A stretch of DNA of 64,000 nt from Methylocystis rosea (GCF_003855495.1 NZ_CP034086.1:992001-1056000), one strand, 5' to 3'. Counted from the stretch's first letter, positions 26,696-36,954 are shown. The notes: generated by a model from the sequence alone, not told the origin. Numbers and translations are program-made.

Positions 26696-29368
26696 ATGGC
26701 GAAACCTCCCGGAAAGCCCAGAGATCCTGCGCGGCCGACGCGCGCCAAGGCAGCGAAGCCGGACGTCGCGCCGCTCGCGCCGCATCTCGTGCAGCTCCTC
26801 AATCCGGCGCTCGCGCCCGGGTTCGGCGAGGCGCCGCAGGCGGCCTATGATGACGCCTCTTCGATTCACGGCCTCGACGAGGAGGACATCGAGAAATACG
26901 GCCTCGGCGAGGGCTTTCAGGCGGGCGGCGCGACTTCAGGAAGCGCCGCTCAAAACATTGGCGGCGCGACTTCAGGAAGCGCCGCTCAAAACATTGGCGG
27001 CGCGACTTCAGGAAGCGCCGCTCAAAACAGTGGCGGAGTGGAAGCCACCGCCGACAGTCTTGCGCAACTGCTGCGCCTTGGCGATCCGAACATTCGCGAC
27101 CAAAAGCCCTGGACGCCGCATCGGCCCGAGCGGCCGGCGAAGTCCGAAGGCGGCGTGAGGTTCGACCTCGTCTCCGAATACACGCCGAAGGGCGACCAAC
27201 CGGCGGCGATCGAGGAGCTGGTCAAGGGCATCGCGGCGCAGGAACGCGATCAGGTGCTGCTCGGCGTCACCGGCTCCGGCAAGACCTTCACCATGGCGAG
27301 CGTAATCGAACGCGTGCAGCGCCCGGCGCTTATTCTCGCGCCCAACAAGACGCTTGCGGCGCAGCTTTACGGCGAGTTCAAGAGCTTCTTTCCCAATAAC
27401 GCCGTCGAATATTTCGTCTCCTATTACGACTACTATCAGCCTGAGGCTTATGTGCCGCGCTCGGACACCTATATCGAGAAAGAATCCTCGGTAAACGAGC
27501 AGATCGACCGCATGCGTCACGCAGCGACGCGCGCGCTGCTCGAGCGCGACGACGTCATCATCGTGGCGTCGGTCTCCTGCATCTACGGCATCGGTTCGGT
27601 CGAAACCTACACGGCGATGACCTTTTCGGTGACTCTCGGCGAGAAGTTGGAGCAGCGGCAGCTCGTCACCGATCTCGTCGCGCTGCACTACCGCCGCATC
27701 GGCGCCGATTTCACCCGCGGAACGTTTCGCGTGCGCGGCGACACCGTCGACATTTTCCCGGCCCATTATGAGGATCGCGCCTGGCGCATCAGCTTCTTTG
27801 GCGATGAGGTGGAGTCGATCTCCGAATTCGATCCGCTGACCGGCAAGAAGACGGTCGACCTCGAATTCGTCAAAGTCTACGCCAATTCGCATTATGTGAC
27901 GCCGAGGCCGACGCTGCTGCAGTCGATCAAGGCGATCAAGGAAGAATTGCGCGCGCGGCTCGACGAATTGCACCGTTCCGGGCGTCTCCTGGAGGCGCAG
28001 CGACTCGAGCAACGCACCCGCTTCGATCTCGAAATGATGGAGGCGACCGGCTCCTGCGCCGGCGTCGAGAATTATTCGCGCTATCTCACCGGCCGCAGGC
28101 CCGGAGAGCCGCCGCCGACGCTGTTCGAATATCTCCCCGACAATGCGCTCGTCTTCGCCGACGAGAGCCACGTCAGCATTCCGCAAATCGGCGCGATGTA
28201 TAAGGGCGACTTCCGCCGCAAGGCGACGCTGGCGGAATATGGATTCCGTCTGCCGTCCTGCATGGACAATCGGCCGCTGCGCTTCGAGGAATGGGACGCC
28301 ATGCGGCCGCAGACCGTTTCGGTCTCGGCGACGCCGGGAAACTGGGAGCTCAATCAGACAGGCGGCGTCTTCGTCGAACAGGTCATTCGCCCGACGGGAT
28401 TGATCGATCCGCTTGTCGAGGTGCGCCCGGCGCGCGCCCAGGTCGACGATCTTCTCGACGAAGCGCGCGCGACGGCGCAGATCGGCTATCGCTCTCTCGT
28501 CACCGTGCTCACCAAGCGTATGGCGGAAGATCTGACGGAATATCTGCATGAGAACGGCGTGCGGGTGCGTTACATGCATTCCGATATCGACACGATCGAG
28601 CGCATCGAGATCATCCGCGATCTGCGGCTCGGCGCCTTCGACGTGCTTGTCGGCATCAATCTGTTACGCGAGGGCCTCGACATTCCCGAATGCGGCCTCG
28701 TCGCCATTCTCGACGCCGACAAGGAAGGGTTTCTGCGCTCCGAAACGTCGCTCGTGCAGACGATCGGCCGCGCCGCGCGCAATATCGACGGCCGCGTCAT
28801 CCTCTACGCCGATCAGATCACCGGCTCGATGAAGCGCGCGATGGACGAGACCGACCGTCGCCGCGCCAAGCAGGAAGCCTATAACCGCGAGAACAACATC
28901 ACGCCGGCGTCGATCAAGCGCGGAATCGCCGACATTCTCGGCTCGGTCGCCGAACAGGATCATGTGACCATCGACACGGGTTATGACATCGCGCCGGGGC
29001 ATAATCTCGCGGCCACGATCGCCGATCTCGAAAAGCGCATGAAGGCTGCGGCGGCCGATCTCGCCTTCGAGGAGGCGGCGCGCATGCGCGATGAAATCCA
29101 GCGGCTACAACGCGCCGAATTGCTCGCCGAGGCGAGCCCGCAATTTCGCGCCTCCTTTGGTCGGGGAGGGCGCGGCGCCATCCGCCGTGACGAAGAGGAA
29201 AAGCTCGCCACCCGTGCGCATAAGCCGACCGACGCCGACATGGGGCCGCATAATTTCGGCGGCGGGGAAGCGCGGCCTCTGGGTCGGCTCACGCCGCCGC
29301 CGCGCGTCTCGCCACGTTCTTCGGGCGGCAAGCCCGGCACGCGCACGGTGAAGGGCAAGCCGAAATAA
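26696..29368 (+). CDS. uvrB: Excinuclease ABC subunit B
   Basis: UvrB is the damage-verifying helicase of nucleotide excision repair. The 890-residue protein has Walker A GVTGSGKT at 190-197, the beta-hairpin region [20 protein letters not shown], and helicase motifs ending [16 protein letters not shown], then a C-terminal UVR motif ([19 protein letters not shown]). The core is preceded by an extension of about 150 residues that contains three copies of a 12-residue repeat (77-112). The ATG at 26696 is preferred; the frame is open further upstream only through palindromic repeat DNA. Confidence 0.95.
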   Translation: MAKPPGKPRDPARPTRAKAAKPDVAPLAPHLVQLLNPALAPGFGEAPQAAYDDASSIHGLDEEDIEKYGLGEGFQAGGATSGSAAQNIGGATSGSAAQNIGGATSGSAAQNSGGVEATADSLAQLLRLGDPNIRDQKPWTPHRPERPAKSEGGVRFDLVSEYTPKGDQPAAIEELVKGIAAQERDQVLLGVTGSGKTFTMASVIERVQRPALILAPNKTLAAQLYGEFKSFFPNNAVEYFVSYYDYYQPEAYVPRSDTYIEKESSVNEQIDRMRHAATRALLERDDVIIVASVSCIYGIGSVETYTAMTFSVTLGEKLEQRQLVTDLVALHYRRIGADFTRGTFRVRGDTVDIFPAHYEDRAWRISFFGDEVESISEFDPLTGKKTVDLEFVKVYANSHYVTPRPTLLQSIKAIKEELRARLDELHRSGRLLEAQRLEQRTRFDLEMMEATGSCAGVENYSRYLTGRRPGEPPPTLFEYLPDNALVFADESHVSIPQIGAMYKGDFRRKATLAEYGFRLPSCMDNRPLRFEEWDAMRPQTVSVSATPGNWELNQTGGVFVEQVIRPTGLIDPLVEVRPARAQVDDLLDEARATAQIGYRSLVTVLTKRMAEDLTEYLHENGVRVRYMHSDIDTIERIEIIRDLRLGAFDVLVGINLLREGLDIPECGLVAILDADKEGFLRSETSLVQTIGRAARNIDGRVILYADQITGSMKRAMDETDRRRAKQEAYNRENNITPASIKRGIADILGSVAEQDHVTIDTGYDIAPGHNLAATIADLEKRMKAAAADLAFEEAARMRDEIQRLQRAELLAEASPQFRASFGRGGRGAIRRDEEEKLATRAHKPTDADMGPHNFGGGEARPLGRLTPPPRVSPRSSGGKPGTRTVKGKPK
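26924..27031 (+). repeat. Three tandem 36-nt repeats translated within uvrB
   Basis: Units 26924-26959, 26960-26995 and 26996-27031 each encode [11 protein letters not shown](I/S). The first two are identical and the third differs at one base (ATT to AGT). Each unit contains GCGGCGC and GCGCCGC arms 11 nt apart, so each can form a hairpin. In frame, in the non-conserved N-terminal extension. Confidence 0.9.
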
Positions 29369-29418
29369 GAAAATTTATCCACGATTAATTAGAAATAACA
29401 CTCGACGGACTTTCACAA

Positions 29419-30264
29419 TTGGTGCAGAAGCTCAAAATCAACGTGAACATCGATAATATTGCGGAGCTTGCTCACGCAGGAGTTCGCCGCGCGGCAGTCT
29501 TTATGGGTTTAGGTTTGAACGCTGCTAAGCGCGGTGATTTTAATGACTACGAGTTACATAAGTTACCAATTATGCCCGGCCAAACCGGTATGCCGATCGA
29601 CTTCCTCCCGTCGAACTTGCCAGAAGGGGCCGTCCGGGACTTCAAGGAACATTTTGCTACGTGGATTATTTCATGTGGTTTACGCGAGTTACTCGAACAC
29701 TACGCGTTGTTTCTCGATCGCATTCACGAGAGCTGTCTTATTATTGCGTGCAAGAATAAAAGTTTCGAATTGAACAACCCTCAAAAGGCCCAAAAGGAAT
29801 TTGAGAATCTGGGCATCCCCGGCAAACTCGACAAGCTTCTAAAGCGATTCAGAATCGCACCAAACGAAGCAGACAGCATCAAAAGCTTGTACTCAGCGCG
29901 TAACGCTCTAACTCACGATTTGGGGAGAATCAAATATGAACGATGCTCGCCTGGGGATTCATTTCAGATCACTTGGAAGACTTTTGATATTTTTGCTCAA
30001 GGGGAAGAAACGGGAACCATCCATACGATTCCTAAGCTTATTGGCCAGATAACTTTGGAGCCGATGGCTATTTGTGGCAAGGCGATGATGCGTGAGCGAG
30101 TATTCTCCGTTGGTTCGAACATCGTATTATCCCAGCAGGACCTTTGGGAGATCTGTTTGTTTTTTAGTTTGTTCGTGATCCCTTCCACTAGAAATGGGTT
30201 TCTAGAGTTCTTGAAGACAGAGGACGTTCCTATCAATATCATTGATCCTCGTGTGGAGGCATGA
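29419..30264 (+). CDS. AT-rich hypothetical protein with HEPN-like RNALTH motif
   Basis: A 281-residue protein whose DNA is visibly AT-richer than the surroundings, with codon choices unlike its neighbours, suggesting recent transfer. It starts at TTG 29419 or GTG 29422. The centre, ADSIKSLYSARNALTHDLGR, has an R-x4-H motif in a helical context as in HEPN-domain RNases and related abortive-infection or toxin proteins; no other domain is recognised. Its stop overlaps the start of a small basic protein (ATGA). HEPN assignment is inference from one motif plus predicted helices. Confidence 0.55.
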   Translation: MVQKLKINVNIDNIAELAHAGVRRAAVFMGLGLNAAKRGDFNDYELHKLPIMPGQTGMPIDFLPSNLPEGAVRDFKEHFATWIISCGLRELLEHYALFLDRIHESCLIIACKNKSFELNNPQKAQKEFENLGIPGKLDKLLKRFRIAPNEADSIKSLYSARNALTHDLGRIKYERCSPGDSFQITWKTFDIFAQGEETGTIHTIPKLIGQITLEPMAICGKAMMRERVFSVGSNIVLSQQDLWEICLFFSLFVIPSTRNGFLEFLKTEDVPINIIDPRVEA

Positions 30265-30470
30265 TCACGCTTGGTGAAACGACGAAAAATAGAACTGCGA
30301 TGAGGAAATTACGAAAATCTCGCACTCAAATCTTTCGCCGACGCAGGGAAAGAAAAAAGCTCGAGCGTTTGCATGCAAGGGGATCGCTTAAGGCGCTTCT
30401 CGCTGCCGCGCCGCTCGAAGGCGTCGAACTCAAACGCGCGAGCGACTTTGGCCGCGCCGTCGAATTGTGA
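30261..30470 (+). CDS. Small basic hypothetical protein coupled to the HEPN-like gene
   Basis: Up to 69 residues, very rich in Arg/Lys ([20 protein letters not shown]) with a C-terminal segment [20 protein letters not shown]. The ATG overlaps the preceding stop by 4 nt; an internal ATG at 30300 is another possible start. The 5' part is AT-rich like its partner and the 3' part is GC-rich, so it may be a fusion of island and resident DNA. Function unknown; nucleic-acid binding or an antitoxin-like partner is conceivable. Confidence 0.45.
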   Translation: MITLGETTKNRTAMRKLRKSRTQIFRRRRERKKLERLHARGSLKALLAAAPLEGVELKRASDFGRAVEL

Positions 30471-30633
30471 GAGCTTTGGTCGCTCCCAACTCCCTGGTTC
30501 ACAAATCCTTCGTTCTCGATTAGGGTCCGCGCCGAGTCCGCTCCCCGGCCTGGGCAGCGGGTTTTTCGCATTTCACGCGCTATCTAAGCCGCGCGGCCAC
30601 ACTCGCCGCGGGAAGCGCCTTACAAGGAACCAC

Positions 30634-30852
30634 ATGGCCAAGGAAGAACTGCTCGAATTTCCCGGCGTCGTCACCGAACTGCTGCCGAGCGCGATGTTTC
30701 GCGTCAAGCTCGAAAACGACCACGAAATCATTGCCCATACCGCCGGCAAAATGCGCAAGAACCGCATCCGCGTATTGACTGGCGATAAGGTGCTTGTCGA
30801 GATGACCCCTTATGATTTGACCAAAGGGCGTATAACATATCGTTTCCGGTAA
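30634..30852 (+). CDS. infA: Translation initiation factor IF-1
   Basis: The 72-residue S1-fold protein is nearly canonical: [20 protein letters not shown], then [20 protein letters not shown] and [22 protein letters not shown]-1 binds the ribosomal A site during initiation. The ATG at 30634 gives the family's exact N-terminus. maf follows 24 nt downstream, a frequent alphaproteobacterial pairing. Confidence 0.97.
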   Translation: MAKEELLEFPGVVTELLPSAMFRVKLENDHEIIAHTAGKMRKNRIRVLTGDKVLVEMTPYDLTKGRITYRFR

Positions 30853-30876
30853 TTTTCCTTTGGCGGAGCGACATTC

Positions 30877-31515
30877 TTGACAGCCAATCCTCCAATCGCC
30901 CGTCCCAAGCTCATTCTCGCATCAGCTTCGCCGAGGCGCCTGGCGCTGTTGCAGCAGGCAGGACTCGACGCCGACGCCTTGCTGCCGGCCGATATCGATG
31001 AGACGCCGCACCGCGGAGAATCGCCGCGCGCCTACGCCACACGAATCGCCAGCGAGAAAGCGGCTGCCGCGGTAAAGCTGCGCGCGACGCAGCCCGAGCT
31101 GAAGGAGTCTTTTCTCATCGCCGCCGACACGGTCGTCGCCGTCGGCCGGCGCATCCTGCCCAAGGCGGAGACGCGGGAGGAGGCCGAGGAGTGCCTGCAG
31201 CTGCTCTCGGGGCGCCAGCACCGGGTCTTTTCGGCGGTGAGCCTGATCACGCCGCGCGGCTATGAGCGCAGGCGTCTCGTCGAGGCGCGGCTGCGGTTCA
31301 AGCGCCTCGGCTCAACCGAGATCGAGGCCTATCTCTCAACCGGCGAGTGGCGCGGCAAGGCGGGCGGCTACGCCATTCAGGGACGCGCCGGCGTGTTTCT
31401 GGTGAAGATCGTCGGATCCTATACGGCCGTCGTCGGCCTGCCGCTGCATGAGACGGTCTCGCTCCTCGCAGGCGAGGGTTATCCGGTGCTCGCGCCGTGG
31501 TTCGCGATGGCGTGA
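30877..31515 (+). CDS. maf: Maf-like nucleotide pyrophosphatase
   Basis: A 212-residue house-cleaning pyrophosphatase acting on dTTP/UTP or modified nucleotides. It shows [52 protein letters not shown] and [21 protein letters not shown] (active-site and substrate-loop blocks). Starts at a TTG (30877). Located directly after infA as often in Rhizobiales. Confidence 0.92.
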   Translation: MTANPPIARPKLILASASPRRLALLQQAGLDADALLPADIDETPHRGESPRAYATRIASEKAAAAVKLRATQPELKESFLIAADTVVAVGRRILPKAETREEAEECLQLLSGRQHRVFSAVSLITPRGYERRRLVEARLRFKRLGSTEIEAYLSTGEWRGKAGGYAIQGRAGVFLVKIVGSYTAVVGLPLHETVSLLAGEGYPVLAPWFAMA

Positions 31516-31522
31516 CGCCGAG

Positions 31523-32659
31523 CTAAGCCCCCAGATAGCGCCGCGAGAATCGTGCGCCGAGCCGCGTGAGAATCTCATAGCCGATGGTGCCGGCGCGCGC
31601 CGCGGCGTCCTCGATGCAAATGCCGTCGCCCAGCAGCTCGACCCATTCGCCGCGCTGCGCGGCCTCGCGCGGGGCCTCGGAAACGTCCAGCACGACATAA
31701 TCCATCGATACGCGGCCGATGAAGGGGCAGCGGACTCCGCCGACGAGCGCTTCGCCTGTCGGCTTTTCAGCGCAAGAGGCAGCCCCGAGCGGCACGCCGT
31801 CCGCATAGCCGACGCCGATCGTGGCGATGCGCGTGCGCTTTGGCGCCGACCATAGCGCGTCATAGCCGACGCAGTCGCCTGGCTCGATCTCGCGCGTTGA
31901 GAGAATGCGCGCGCTGAGCCGCGCGACTGGCCGCACCGGGCATTCGGCGTAAGGCGTGGGGTTGCCGCCAAAGAGCGCGTAACCTGGGCGAACGAGATCG
32001 AAATGCGGGCGCTGCGGCAGGAAGACGGCCGAGGAATTCGCCATCGAGGCGGGAATGTCGGCGAAGCGCGCCCGGGCGTCCAGAAACGCCTCGATTTGCC
32101 GGGCGTTGCAGGCGGCCTCGCGCATTTGCGAACTGACAAAATGGCTCATCACCAGCGTAGGCGCGATGTGGCGCGCACGCTCGGCCGCTTGCGCCGCCTC
32201 GCTGATCGGAATTCCGAAGCGATTCATCCCCGTGTCGAAATGGATGGCGGCCTTGGGGTTGAACCCAGTCGCCGCCCATTCGTCGATTTCGCCGAGCGAA
32301 CCCAAGGCCGGGATAAGATCGGCGGCGACGAGGCGCGGCGCTGCGCCGGGCACGAGTCCGTCCAGCACATAGATGGTCGCGTCGTGGGCGACGGCCCGGG
32401 CCGCTTCGCCTTCGACGACATTGGCGACGAAAAAGGTTCGGCAGCCGGCCGACAGCAGCGCGCGCATCGCGGGCGCGAGCCCCAAGCCATAGGCGTCGGC
32501 CTTCACCACCGCGCCGCATTCCGCGCCGCCGGCCAGTCGAGCCATCGTGCGCCAATTATCGGCGAGGGCGGCGAGGTCGACGATCAGAACGCCGGTCTCC
32601 GCCGGGTCCGAAGGCTCGGTCCGGGGCCGCAGGCGCGCAGCGGGTTCGTTGATTCCCAT
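31523..32659 (-). CDS. alr: Alanine racemase
   Basis: A PLP-dependent fold III enzyme that makes D-alanine for peptidoglycan. The PLP lysine is Lys53 in VVKADAYGLG; the catalytic tyrosine lies in VGYADGVPLGA; RVSMDYVVLDVS is the C-terminal domain motif. The 378-residue length is standard. Convergent with maf by 7 nt, with ybgC upstream in the same direction 51 nt away. Confidence 0.94.
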   Translation of the reverse strand: MGINEPAARLRPRTEPSDPAETGVLIVDLAALADNWRTMARLAGGAECGAVVKADAYGLGLAPAMRALLSAGCRTFFVANVVEGEAARAVAHDATIYVLDGLVPGAAPRLVAADLIPALGSLGEIDEWAATGFNPKAAIHFDTGMNRFGIPISEAAQAAERARHIAPTLVMSHFVSSQMREAACNARQIEAFLDARARFADIPASMANSSAVFLPQRPHFDLVRPGYALFGGNPTPYAECPVRPVARLSARILSTREIEPGDCVGYDALWSAPKRTRIATIGVGYADGVPLGAASCAEKPTGEALVGGVRCPFIGRVSMDYVVLDVSEAPREAAQRGEWVELLGDGICIEDAAARAGTIGYEILTRLGARFSRRYLGA

Positions 32660-32710
32660 CTCGCCGCCATTTTAGGCCGCAAAAGGCGGCGTCCAGATGG
32701 CGACGGCATT

Positions 32711-33142
32711 CTACTCTGAATTTGGCGGAAGACATTCGAATTTCGCGCGCACCTCGGGCGGCAGTCGGCGGGCGCGGCCGGCTTCGACGCACACAATTCG
32801 GACTTTGGCGCGGACAAGCAGTTCCGCCTGCCGCAAAACCCGCTGCTCAAGCGTGAGCGAGGCGCCGCCGAGCTCAAGAGTGGCGGTTTCGACGGTCAGC
32901 AGGTCGTCCATCGTCGCGGGCTTTTGAAAGTCGACGTCCATCGACCGGACGACGAAGAAAATCGGCGCGCCGGCTGCGCCCTCGAGCAGCGCCTTTTGAT
33001 CGAGCCCGAGGGAACGCAACATTTCGGTGCGCGCCCGCTCCATGAATCGCAAATAGGAGGCGTGATAGACGAGTCCGGAAAAGTCCGTGTCTTCGTAATA
33101 GACTCGAATGGACAGGGACTGACATGGCGCGGTCGTCGTCAT
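32711..33142 (-). CDS. ybgC: YbgC/Tol-Pal-associated acyl-CoA thioesterase
   Basis: A 143-residue hot-dog-fold thioesterase with the active-site region RVYYEDTDFSGLVYHASYLR, then RTEMLRSLG and VVRSMDVDFQKPATMDDLLT. In most alphaproteobacteria ybgC sits between ruvB and tolQ; here ruvB is 2 kb away and no tol genes follow, so the cluster is broken. Natural substrates are probably short or phospholipid-related acyl-CoAs. Confidence 0.9.
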   Translation of the reverse strand: MTTTAPCQSLSIRVYYEDTDFSGLVYHASYLRFMERARTEMLRSLGLDQKALLEGAAGAPIFFVVRSMDVDFQKPATMDDLLTVETATLELGGASLTLEQRVLRQAELLVRAKVRIVCVEAGRARRLPPEVRAKFECLPPNSE

Positions 33143-33317
33143 TTTGCGTTCGGCTGGCGGCTAGGTTGGAGTTTCATCAAAGAGGCGGGATTGGCTTGAA
33201 CGCGGCTGTTCTTGATACTGAGCGAAACAATCGCATTTATAGGCATACGCTCTCAGGCGGCGAAGAGCGTCGCTCGCGCTCCAAGGCGCGTCGCAACCAT
33301 AACCGAGGAGCTTCCAC

Positions 33318-33977
33318 ATGTCTTTCCAGATTGGCGACACCGCGCCGGATTTCGAAGCTGACACGACGCAAGGACATATCAAGTTTCATGATTGGATTGG
33401 CGATTCCTGGTGCATTCTATTCTCGCATCCCAAGGACTTCACGCCGGTCTGCACGACCGAACTTGGCTACATGGCCAAACTCGAGCCGGAATTTAAGCGA
33501 CGCAACGTCAAGATCATCGGCTTGAGCGTCGATCCGGTCGACAATCACGCCAAATGGGCGGTCGACATCGAGGAAACTCAGGGCGCGAAGCCGACTTATC
33601 CGATGATCGGCGACCCGGACCTTCGCATCTCCAAGCTTTATGGAATGTTGCCCGCGAGCGCCAGCGGCGACGCCAGCGTCAGGACGCCGGCCGACAACCA
33701 GACGGTGCGCAATATTTTCGTCATCGGTCCCGACAAGAAGATCAAGCTCATCATGGTCTATCCGATGACGACCGGCCGCAACTTCGATGAAGTGCTCCGA
33801 ATCATCGACTCGCTGCAATTGACCTCGACACATAAGGTCGCGACGCCCGTCAACTGGCGGCCAGGCGATGACGTCATCATCGCCGGATCAGTCTCCGACG
33901 AGGAGGCCAAGAAGATCTATCCTGGGGGCTGGAATGCGCCGCGGCCCTATCTTCGCATTGTGCCGCAACCGAAATGA
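33318..33977 (+). CDS. 1-Cys peroxiredoxin (Prx6 type)
   Basis: A 219-residue thiol peroxidase. The peroxidatic Cys45 is in HPKDFTPVCTTELG; no resolving cysteine is seen in the C-terminal part, and the extended C-terminal domain (VATPVNWRPGDDVIIAGSVS) is that of Prx6-like enzymes. It reduces H2O2 and organic peroxides. Placed 27 nt before an ETHE1-like gene, so both may respond to oxidative or sulfur stress together. Confidence 0.93.
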   Translation: MSFQIGDTAPDFEADTTQGHIKFHDWIGDSWCILFSHPKDFTPVCTTELGYMAKLEPEFKRRNVKIIGLSVDPVDNHAKWAVDIEETQGAKPTYPMIGDPDLRISKLYGMLPASASGDASVRTPADNQTVRNIFVIGPDKKIKLIMVYPMTTGRNFDEVLRIIDSLQLTSTHKVATPVNWRPGDDVIIAGSVSDEEAKKIYPGGWNAPRPYLRIVPQPK

Positions 33978-34004
33978 CGCGGGGCAGGCGCAGGAAAGCG
34001 CGCG

Positions 34005-35042
34005 ATGATCTTCAGGCAACTGTTCGATAGCGTCTCCAGCACCTACAGCTATCTCCTCGCCGGCCATCGCGGCGGGGAGGCGCTGATCATCGATCCGGTG
34101 CTCGACAAGGTTGATCGCTATCTGCAGCTGATGCGCGAGCTCGACGTACGGCTGGTCAAGTCTTTGGACACGCACACCCACGCCGATCACATCACCGGAT
34201 CGGGCGCGCTGCGCGACCGCACGCACTGCATCACGGTGATGGGCGAGCGCAGCAACGCTGACGTGGTGTCGATGCGCGTTCGCGAAGGCGAGCGCATCCG
34301 AATTCCGGGCGTCGAGCTTGAAGTCCTCTATACGCCCGGACACACCGACGATTCATACAGCTTTATGCTGGCCGACAGGGTGTTTACCGGCGACACGCTA
34401 TTGATTCGCGGCACGGGCCGCACTGACTTTCAGAACGGCGACGCGCGGGCGCAGTACGAGTCGCTTTTCGGCAAGCTGTTGAAGCTTCCCGACTCGACGC
34501 TTGTCTATCCTGCGCACGACTATAAGGGCGATACGGTCAGCACGATTGGCGAGGAGCGGGCGTTCAATCCGCGTTTGCAAGTCAAGTCCGTCGATGAATA
34601 TGTCGCGCTGATGGAAAGCCTGCATCTGCCCAATCCGAAAATGATGGACGTTGCGGTCCCGGCGAACATTCACATCGGATTGCATCAGGAGGACATTGCG
34701 CGGCGGGGCTGGTCGTTGACGCCGCAAGAGGCGCTAGAACTGCTCGGTCAGCCCTCAACGGCTCTCGTCGATCTGCGCGAAGCGCGCGAGCGCGAAGTCA
34801 ATGGCGTCATTCCCGGCTCGCTGCATATGCCCTATGACGAACTCGAAGAGAATATTCGCGATGGCGGGCTGCTGCATGAGCTGGCGGTCGCCACCGGCAA
34901 GCGCATCGTTTTTTATTGCGCCTTCGGCGAGCGTTCGGCGATGGCGGTCGAGGCCGCGCAGGGAGCGGGATTAACTTCGGCGCGCCATATTCAGGGCGGC
35001 CTCGACGCTTGGATCAAGGCCGGCGGTCCGCTCGTAGGCTAA
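34005..35042 (+). CDS. ETHE1-like persulfide dioxygenase fused to rhodanese
   Basis: A 345-residue two-domain enzyme. The N-terminal metallo-beta-lactamase domain (1-235) has the metal motif THTHADH at 56-62, GHTDDSY, FTGDTLLIRGTGRTDFQ and PAHDY, as in ETHE1 glutathione persulfide dioxygenases. The C-terminal rhodanese domain (about 236-345) has the active Cys305 in FYCAFGERS. Such fusions oxidise persulfide sulfur to sulfite and move it to thiol acceptors. Probably co-transcribed with the peroxiredoxin gene. Confidence 0.92.
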   Translation: MIFRQLFDSVSSTYSYLLAGHRGGEALIIDPVLDKVDRYLQLMRELDVRLVKSLDTHTHADHITGSGALRDRTHCITVMGERSNADVVSMRVREGERIRIPGVELEVLYTPGHTDDSYSFMLADRVFTGDTLLIRGTGRTDFQNGDARAQYESLFGKLLKLPDSTLVYPAHDYKGDTVSTIGEERAFNPRLQVKSVDEYVALMESLHLPNPKMMDVAVPANIHIGLHQEDIARRGWSLTPQEALELLGQPSTALVDLREAREREVNGVIPGSLHMPYDELEENIRDGGLLHELAVATGKRIVFYCAFGERSAMAVEAAQGAGLTSARHIQGGLDAWIKAGGPLVG

Positions 35043-35143
35043 TTCGTACTCTAGCTCGATATTGGCTCGATCGAGTTGACTCCTCGTAAGGAGCTGGAAA
35101 GCGTAGCTTGAGACGCCATGTACGTTCCTATGGAGGGTGCATT

Positions 35144-35251
35144 ATGAACTCGAAACTCGTAAGCCGCGCGCTGAAGGCGCTGGAGCATGCCGGCGAGATC
35201 GCCGCCGTTCTCTTATTTGGCGCAATGATTTATTTCGTGCTCACCGCGTGA
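35144..35251 (+). CDS. Very small membrane protein
   Basis: A 35-residue protein, MNSKLVSRALKALEHAGEIA followed by a hydrophobic segment AVLLFGAMIYFVLTA. A good ribosome-binding site GGAGGGTGC lies just upstream (35132-35140). A positively charged amphipathic start plus one membrane helix fits a small inner-membrane peptide. Function unknown. It is convergent with ruvB, 7 nt apart. Confidence 0.5.
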   Translation: MNSKLVSRALKALEHAGEIAAVLLFGAMIYFVLTA

Positions 35252-35258
35252 TCGCTGA

Positions 35259-36314
35259 TTAGTCTTCGCCTTCGCCAAACAATCCGAACTGCGCTGCGGG
35301 ACGCGCCGGCTCGGCGAGGCCGAGGTGACGGAAGGCGTGCGGCGTCAGCAGGCGCCCGCGCGGCGTGCGCTGCAGGAAGCCCTGCTGCAATAGAAACGGC
35401 TCGATAATGTCCTCGATCGCGTCGCGCGGCTCCGACAGCGCCGCCGCGATCGTCTCTATGCCGACCGGGCCGCCGCCGAAATTGACGGCCACCAGATTGA
35501 GATAGCGACGATCCATCACGTCAAGGCCGATTGAATCGACCTCGAGGAGCGACAGAGCGTGATCGGCGAGTTTGCGGGTGATTGATCCCACGCCACCCAC
35601 CACGGCGAAGTCGCGCACGCGTCGCAGAAGGCGGCCGGCGATGCGCGGCGTGCCGCGCGAGCGGCGCGCGATTTCCTTCGCGCCCGAGGCGTCGACGCCG
35701 ATCCCCAGCACGCGCGCGCCGCGCTTGACGATCAGCTCCAATTCTTCCGGCGTGTAGAAATTCAGCCGGACAGGAATGCCGAAGCGGTCGCGCAGCGGCG
35801 TCGTCAGGAGGCCGGCGCGCGTCGTCGCGCCCACGAGGGTGAACTTCGCAAGGTCGATCTTCACCGAACGCGCCGCCGGACCTTCGCCGATGATCAGGTC
35901 GAGCTGGAAATCCTCCATGGCCGGATAAAGGATTTCCTCGACCGCCGGATTAAGCCGGTGAATTTCATCAATGAACAGCACGTCGCGCGGCTCGAGGTTG
36001 GTGAGCAGCGCCGCGAGGTCGCCGGCCTTGGCGATGACGGGGCCGGATGTCGAGCGGAAGTTAACGCCAAGCTCGCGCGCGACGATCTGCGCCAGCGTGG
36101 TCTTTCCCAATCCCGGCGGGCCGACGAGCAGCACATGATCGAGCGCGTCGCCGCGCGTCTTGGCGGCCTCGATGAAGACCTTGAGATTGGCGCGCGCCGC
36201 CTCCTGACCCGTAAAGTCCGAAAGCGACAGCGGACGCAGCGACGCGTCGGCGTCGTCGTCGCGCTGCTCGGGGCTGACAAGGCGCGCGGGGGTGTTCAAA
36301 CGGGCGGCTCCCAT
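35259..36314 (-). CDS. ruvB: Holliday junction branch migration helicase RuvB
   Basis: A AAA+ motor that drives branch migration with RuvA. The 351-residue protein shows [20 protein letters not shown], Walker [13 protein letters not shown], Walker [21 protein letters not shown], sensor region [20 protein letters not shown] and the C-terminal winged helix [16 protein letters not shown]. Separated from ruvA-ruvC by an opposite-strand Uma2 gene, which breaks the usual ruvCAB order. Confidence 0.97.
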   Translation of the reverse strand: MGAARLNTPARLVSPEQRDDDADASLRPLSLSDFTGQEAARANLKVFIEAAKTRGDALDHVLLVGPPGLGKTTLAQIVARELGVNFRSTSGPVIAKAGDLAALLTNLEPRDVLFIDEIHRLNPAVEEILYPAMEDFQLDLIIGEGPAARSVKIDLAKFTLVGATTRAGLLTTPLRDRFGIPVRLNFYTPEELELIVKRGARVLGIGVDASGAKEIARRSRGTPRIAGRLLRRVRDFAVVGGVGSITRKLADHALSLLEVDSIGLDVMDRRYLNLVAVNFGGGPVGIETIAAALSEPRDAIEDIIEPFLLQQGFLQRTPRGRLLTPHAFRHLGLAEPARPAAQFGLFGEGED

Positions 36315-36361
36315 GCGCTGGCGCAGGCGCTGTGCTAAGATGCGGCAAACGGAGCCGCGCC

Positions 36362-36946
36362 GTGAATCGCCCGTCCTCGCAGTATGAGTATATGTCCCTC
36401 GACGATTTCGAGGAACTTCTGCCCGACAAGCCCGCCGATGAGAAGTGGGAGCTGATCGGCGGCCGCGTCGTGCGCATGATGGTCGGCGCGCGCTGGGAGC
36501 ACAACTACATCATCCAGAATTTGGCGAATGGCATCCGCGAGCGCTTGCGTGCGTCGGGTTCGCCCTGCCGGACCTTGGTCGAGTCGTTTCGGCTGCGTAG
36601 CCGCCCGACAGAGTCTTCAACGCTGCCGGACGTGATCGTCCATTGTTGCGCGCTTGAGCCAGGAGCCGCGTATCTGTCCGATCCGACGGTGCTCATCGAA
36701 GTGATGTCGGAAGGGAGCAAGGCGCGAGATCGATTCGAGAAATGGGCGGTCTATCAACTGCTGCCGAGCCTGAAGCATTATGTGCTGGTTGAGCGCGATC
36801 GCGCCCATATCGAGACTTTCGACCGTGTCGCAGATGAGTGGGGGGGCGTGCGGATCTTTGATGGGCTCGCCGCGACTTTGGAATTGCCGGCGATCGGGGT
36901 TGGCGTTCCGCTCGCTGAAATCTACCGCGACGTGATCGCCGCCTGA
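36362..36946 (+). CDS. Uma2 family (DUF820) endonuclease-fold protein
   Basis: A 194-residue PD-(D/E)XK-fold protein of the Uma2 family, abundant in cyanobacteria and mobile in proteobacteria. Seen: [20 protein letters not shown], the nuclease-like core LPDVIVHC ... [20 protein letters not shown], and [20 protein letters not shown]. The GTG at 36362 gives a typical start; the ATG at 36392 is an alternative. It lies in opposite orientation between ruvA and ruvB, 9 nt from ruvA. Function of the family is unknown. Confidence 0.85.
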   Translation: MNRPSSQYEYMSLDDFEELLPDKPADEKWELIGGRVVRMMVGARWEHNYIIQNLANGIRERLRASGSPCRTLVESFRLRSRPTESSTLPDVIVHCCALEPGAAYLSDPTVLIEVMSEGSKARDRFEKWAVYQLLPSLKHYVLVERDRAHIETFDRVADEWGGVRIFDGLAATLELPAIGVGVPLAEIYRDVIAA

Positions 36947-36954
36947 TCGCGCGC

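Noticed and set aside
27008..28579. 523-residue minus-strand frame opposite uvrB
   Set aside because: Shadow of uvrB, which has all helicase motifs; no recognised domain on the other strand.
30471..30633. Possible tRNA or stable RNA between the small basic gene and infA
   Set aside because: No T-loop GTTCRANNC or cloverleaf pairing could be found; only a weak hairpin near 30550.
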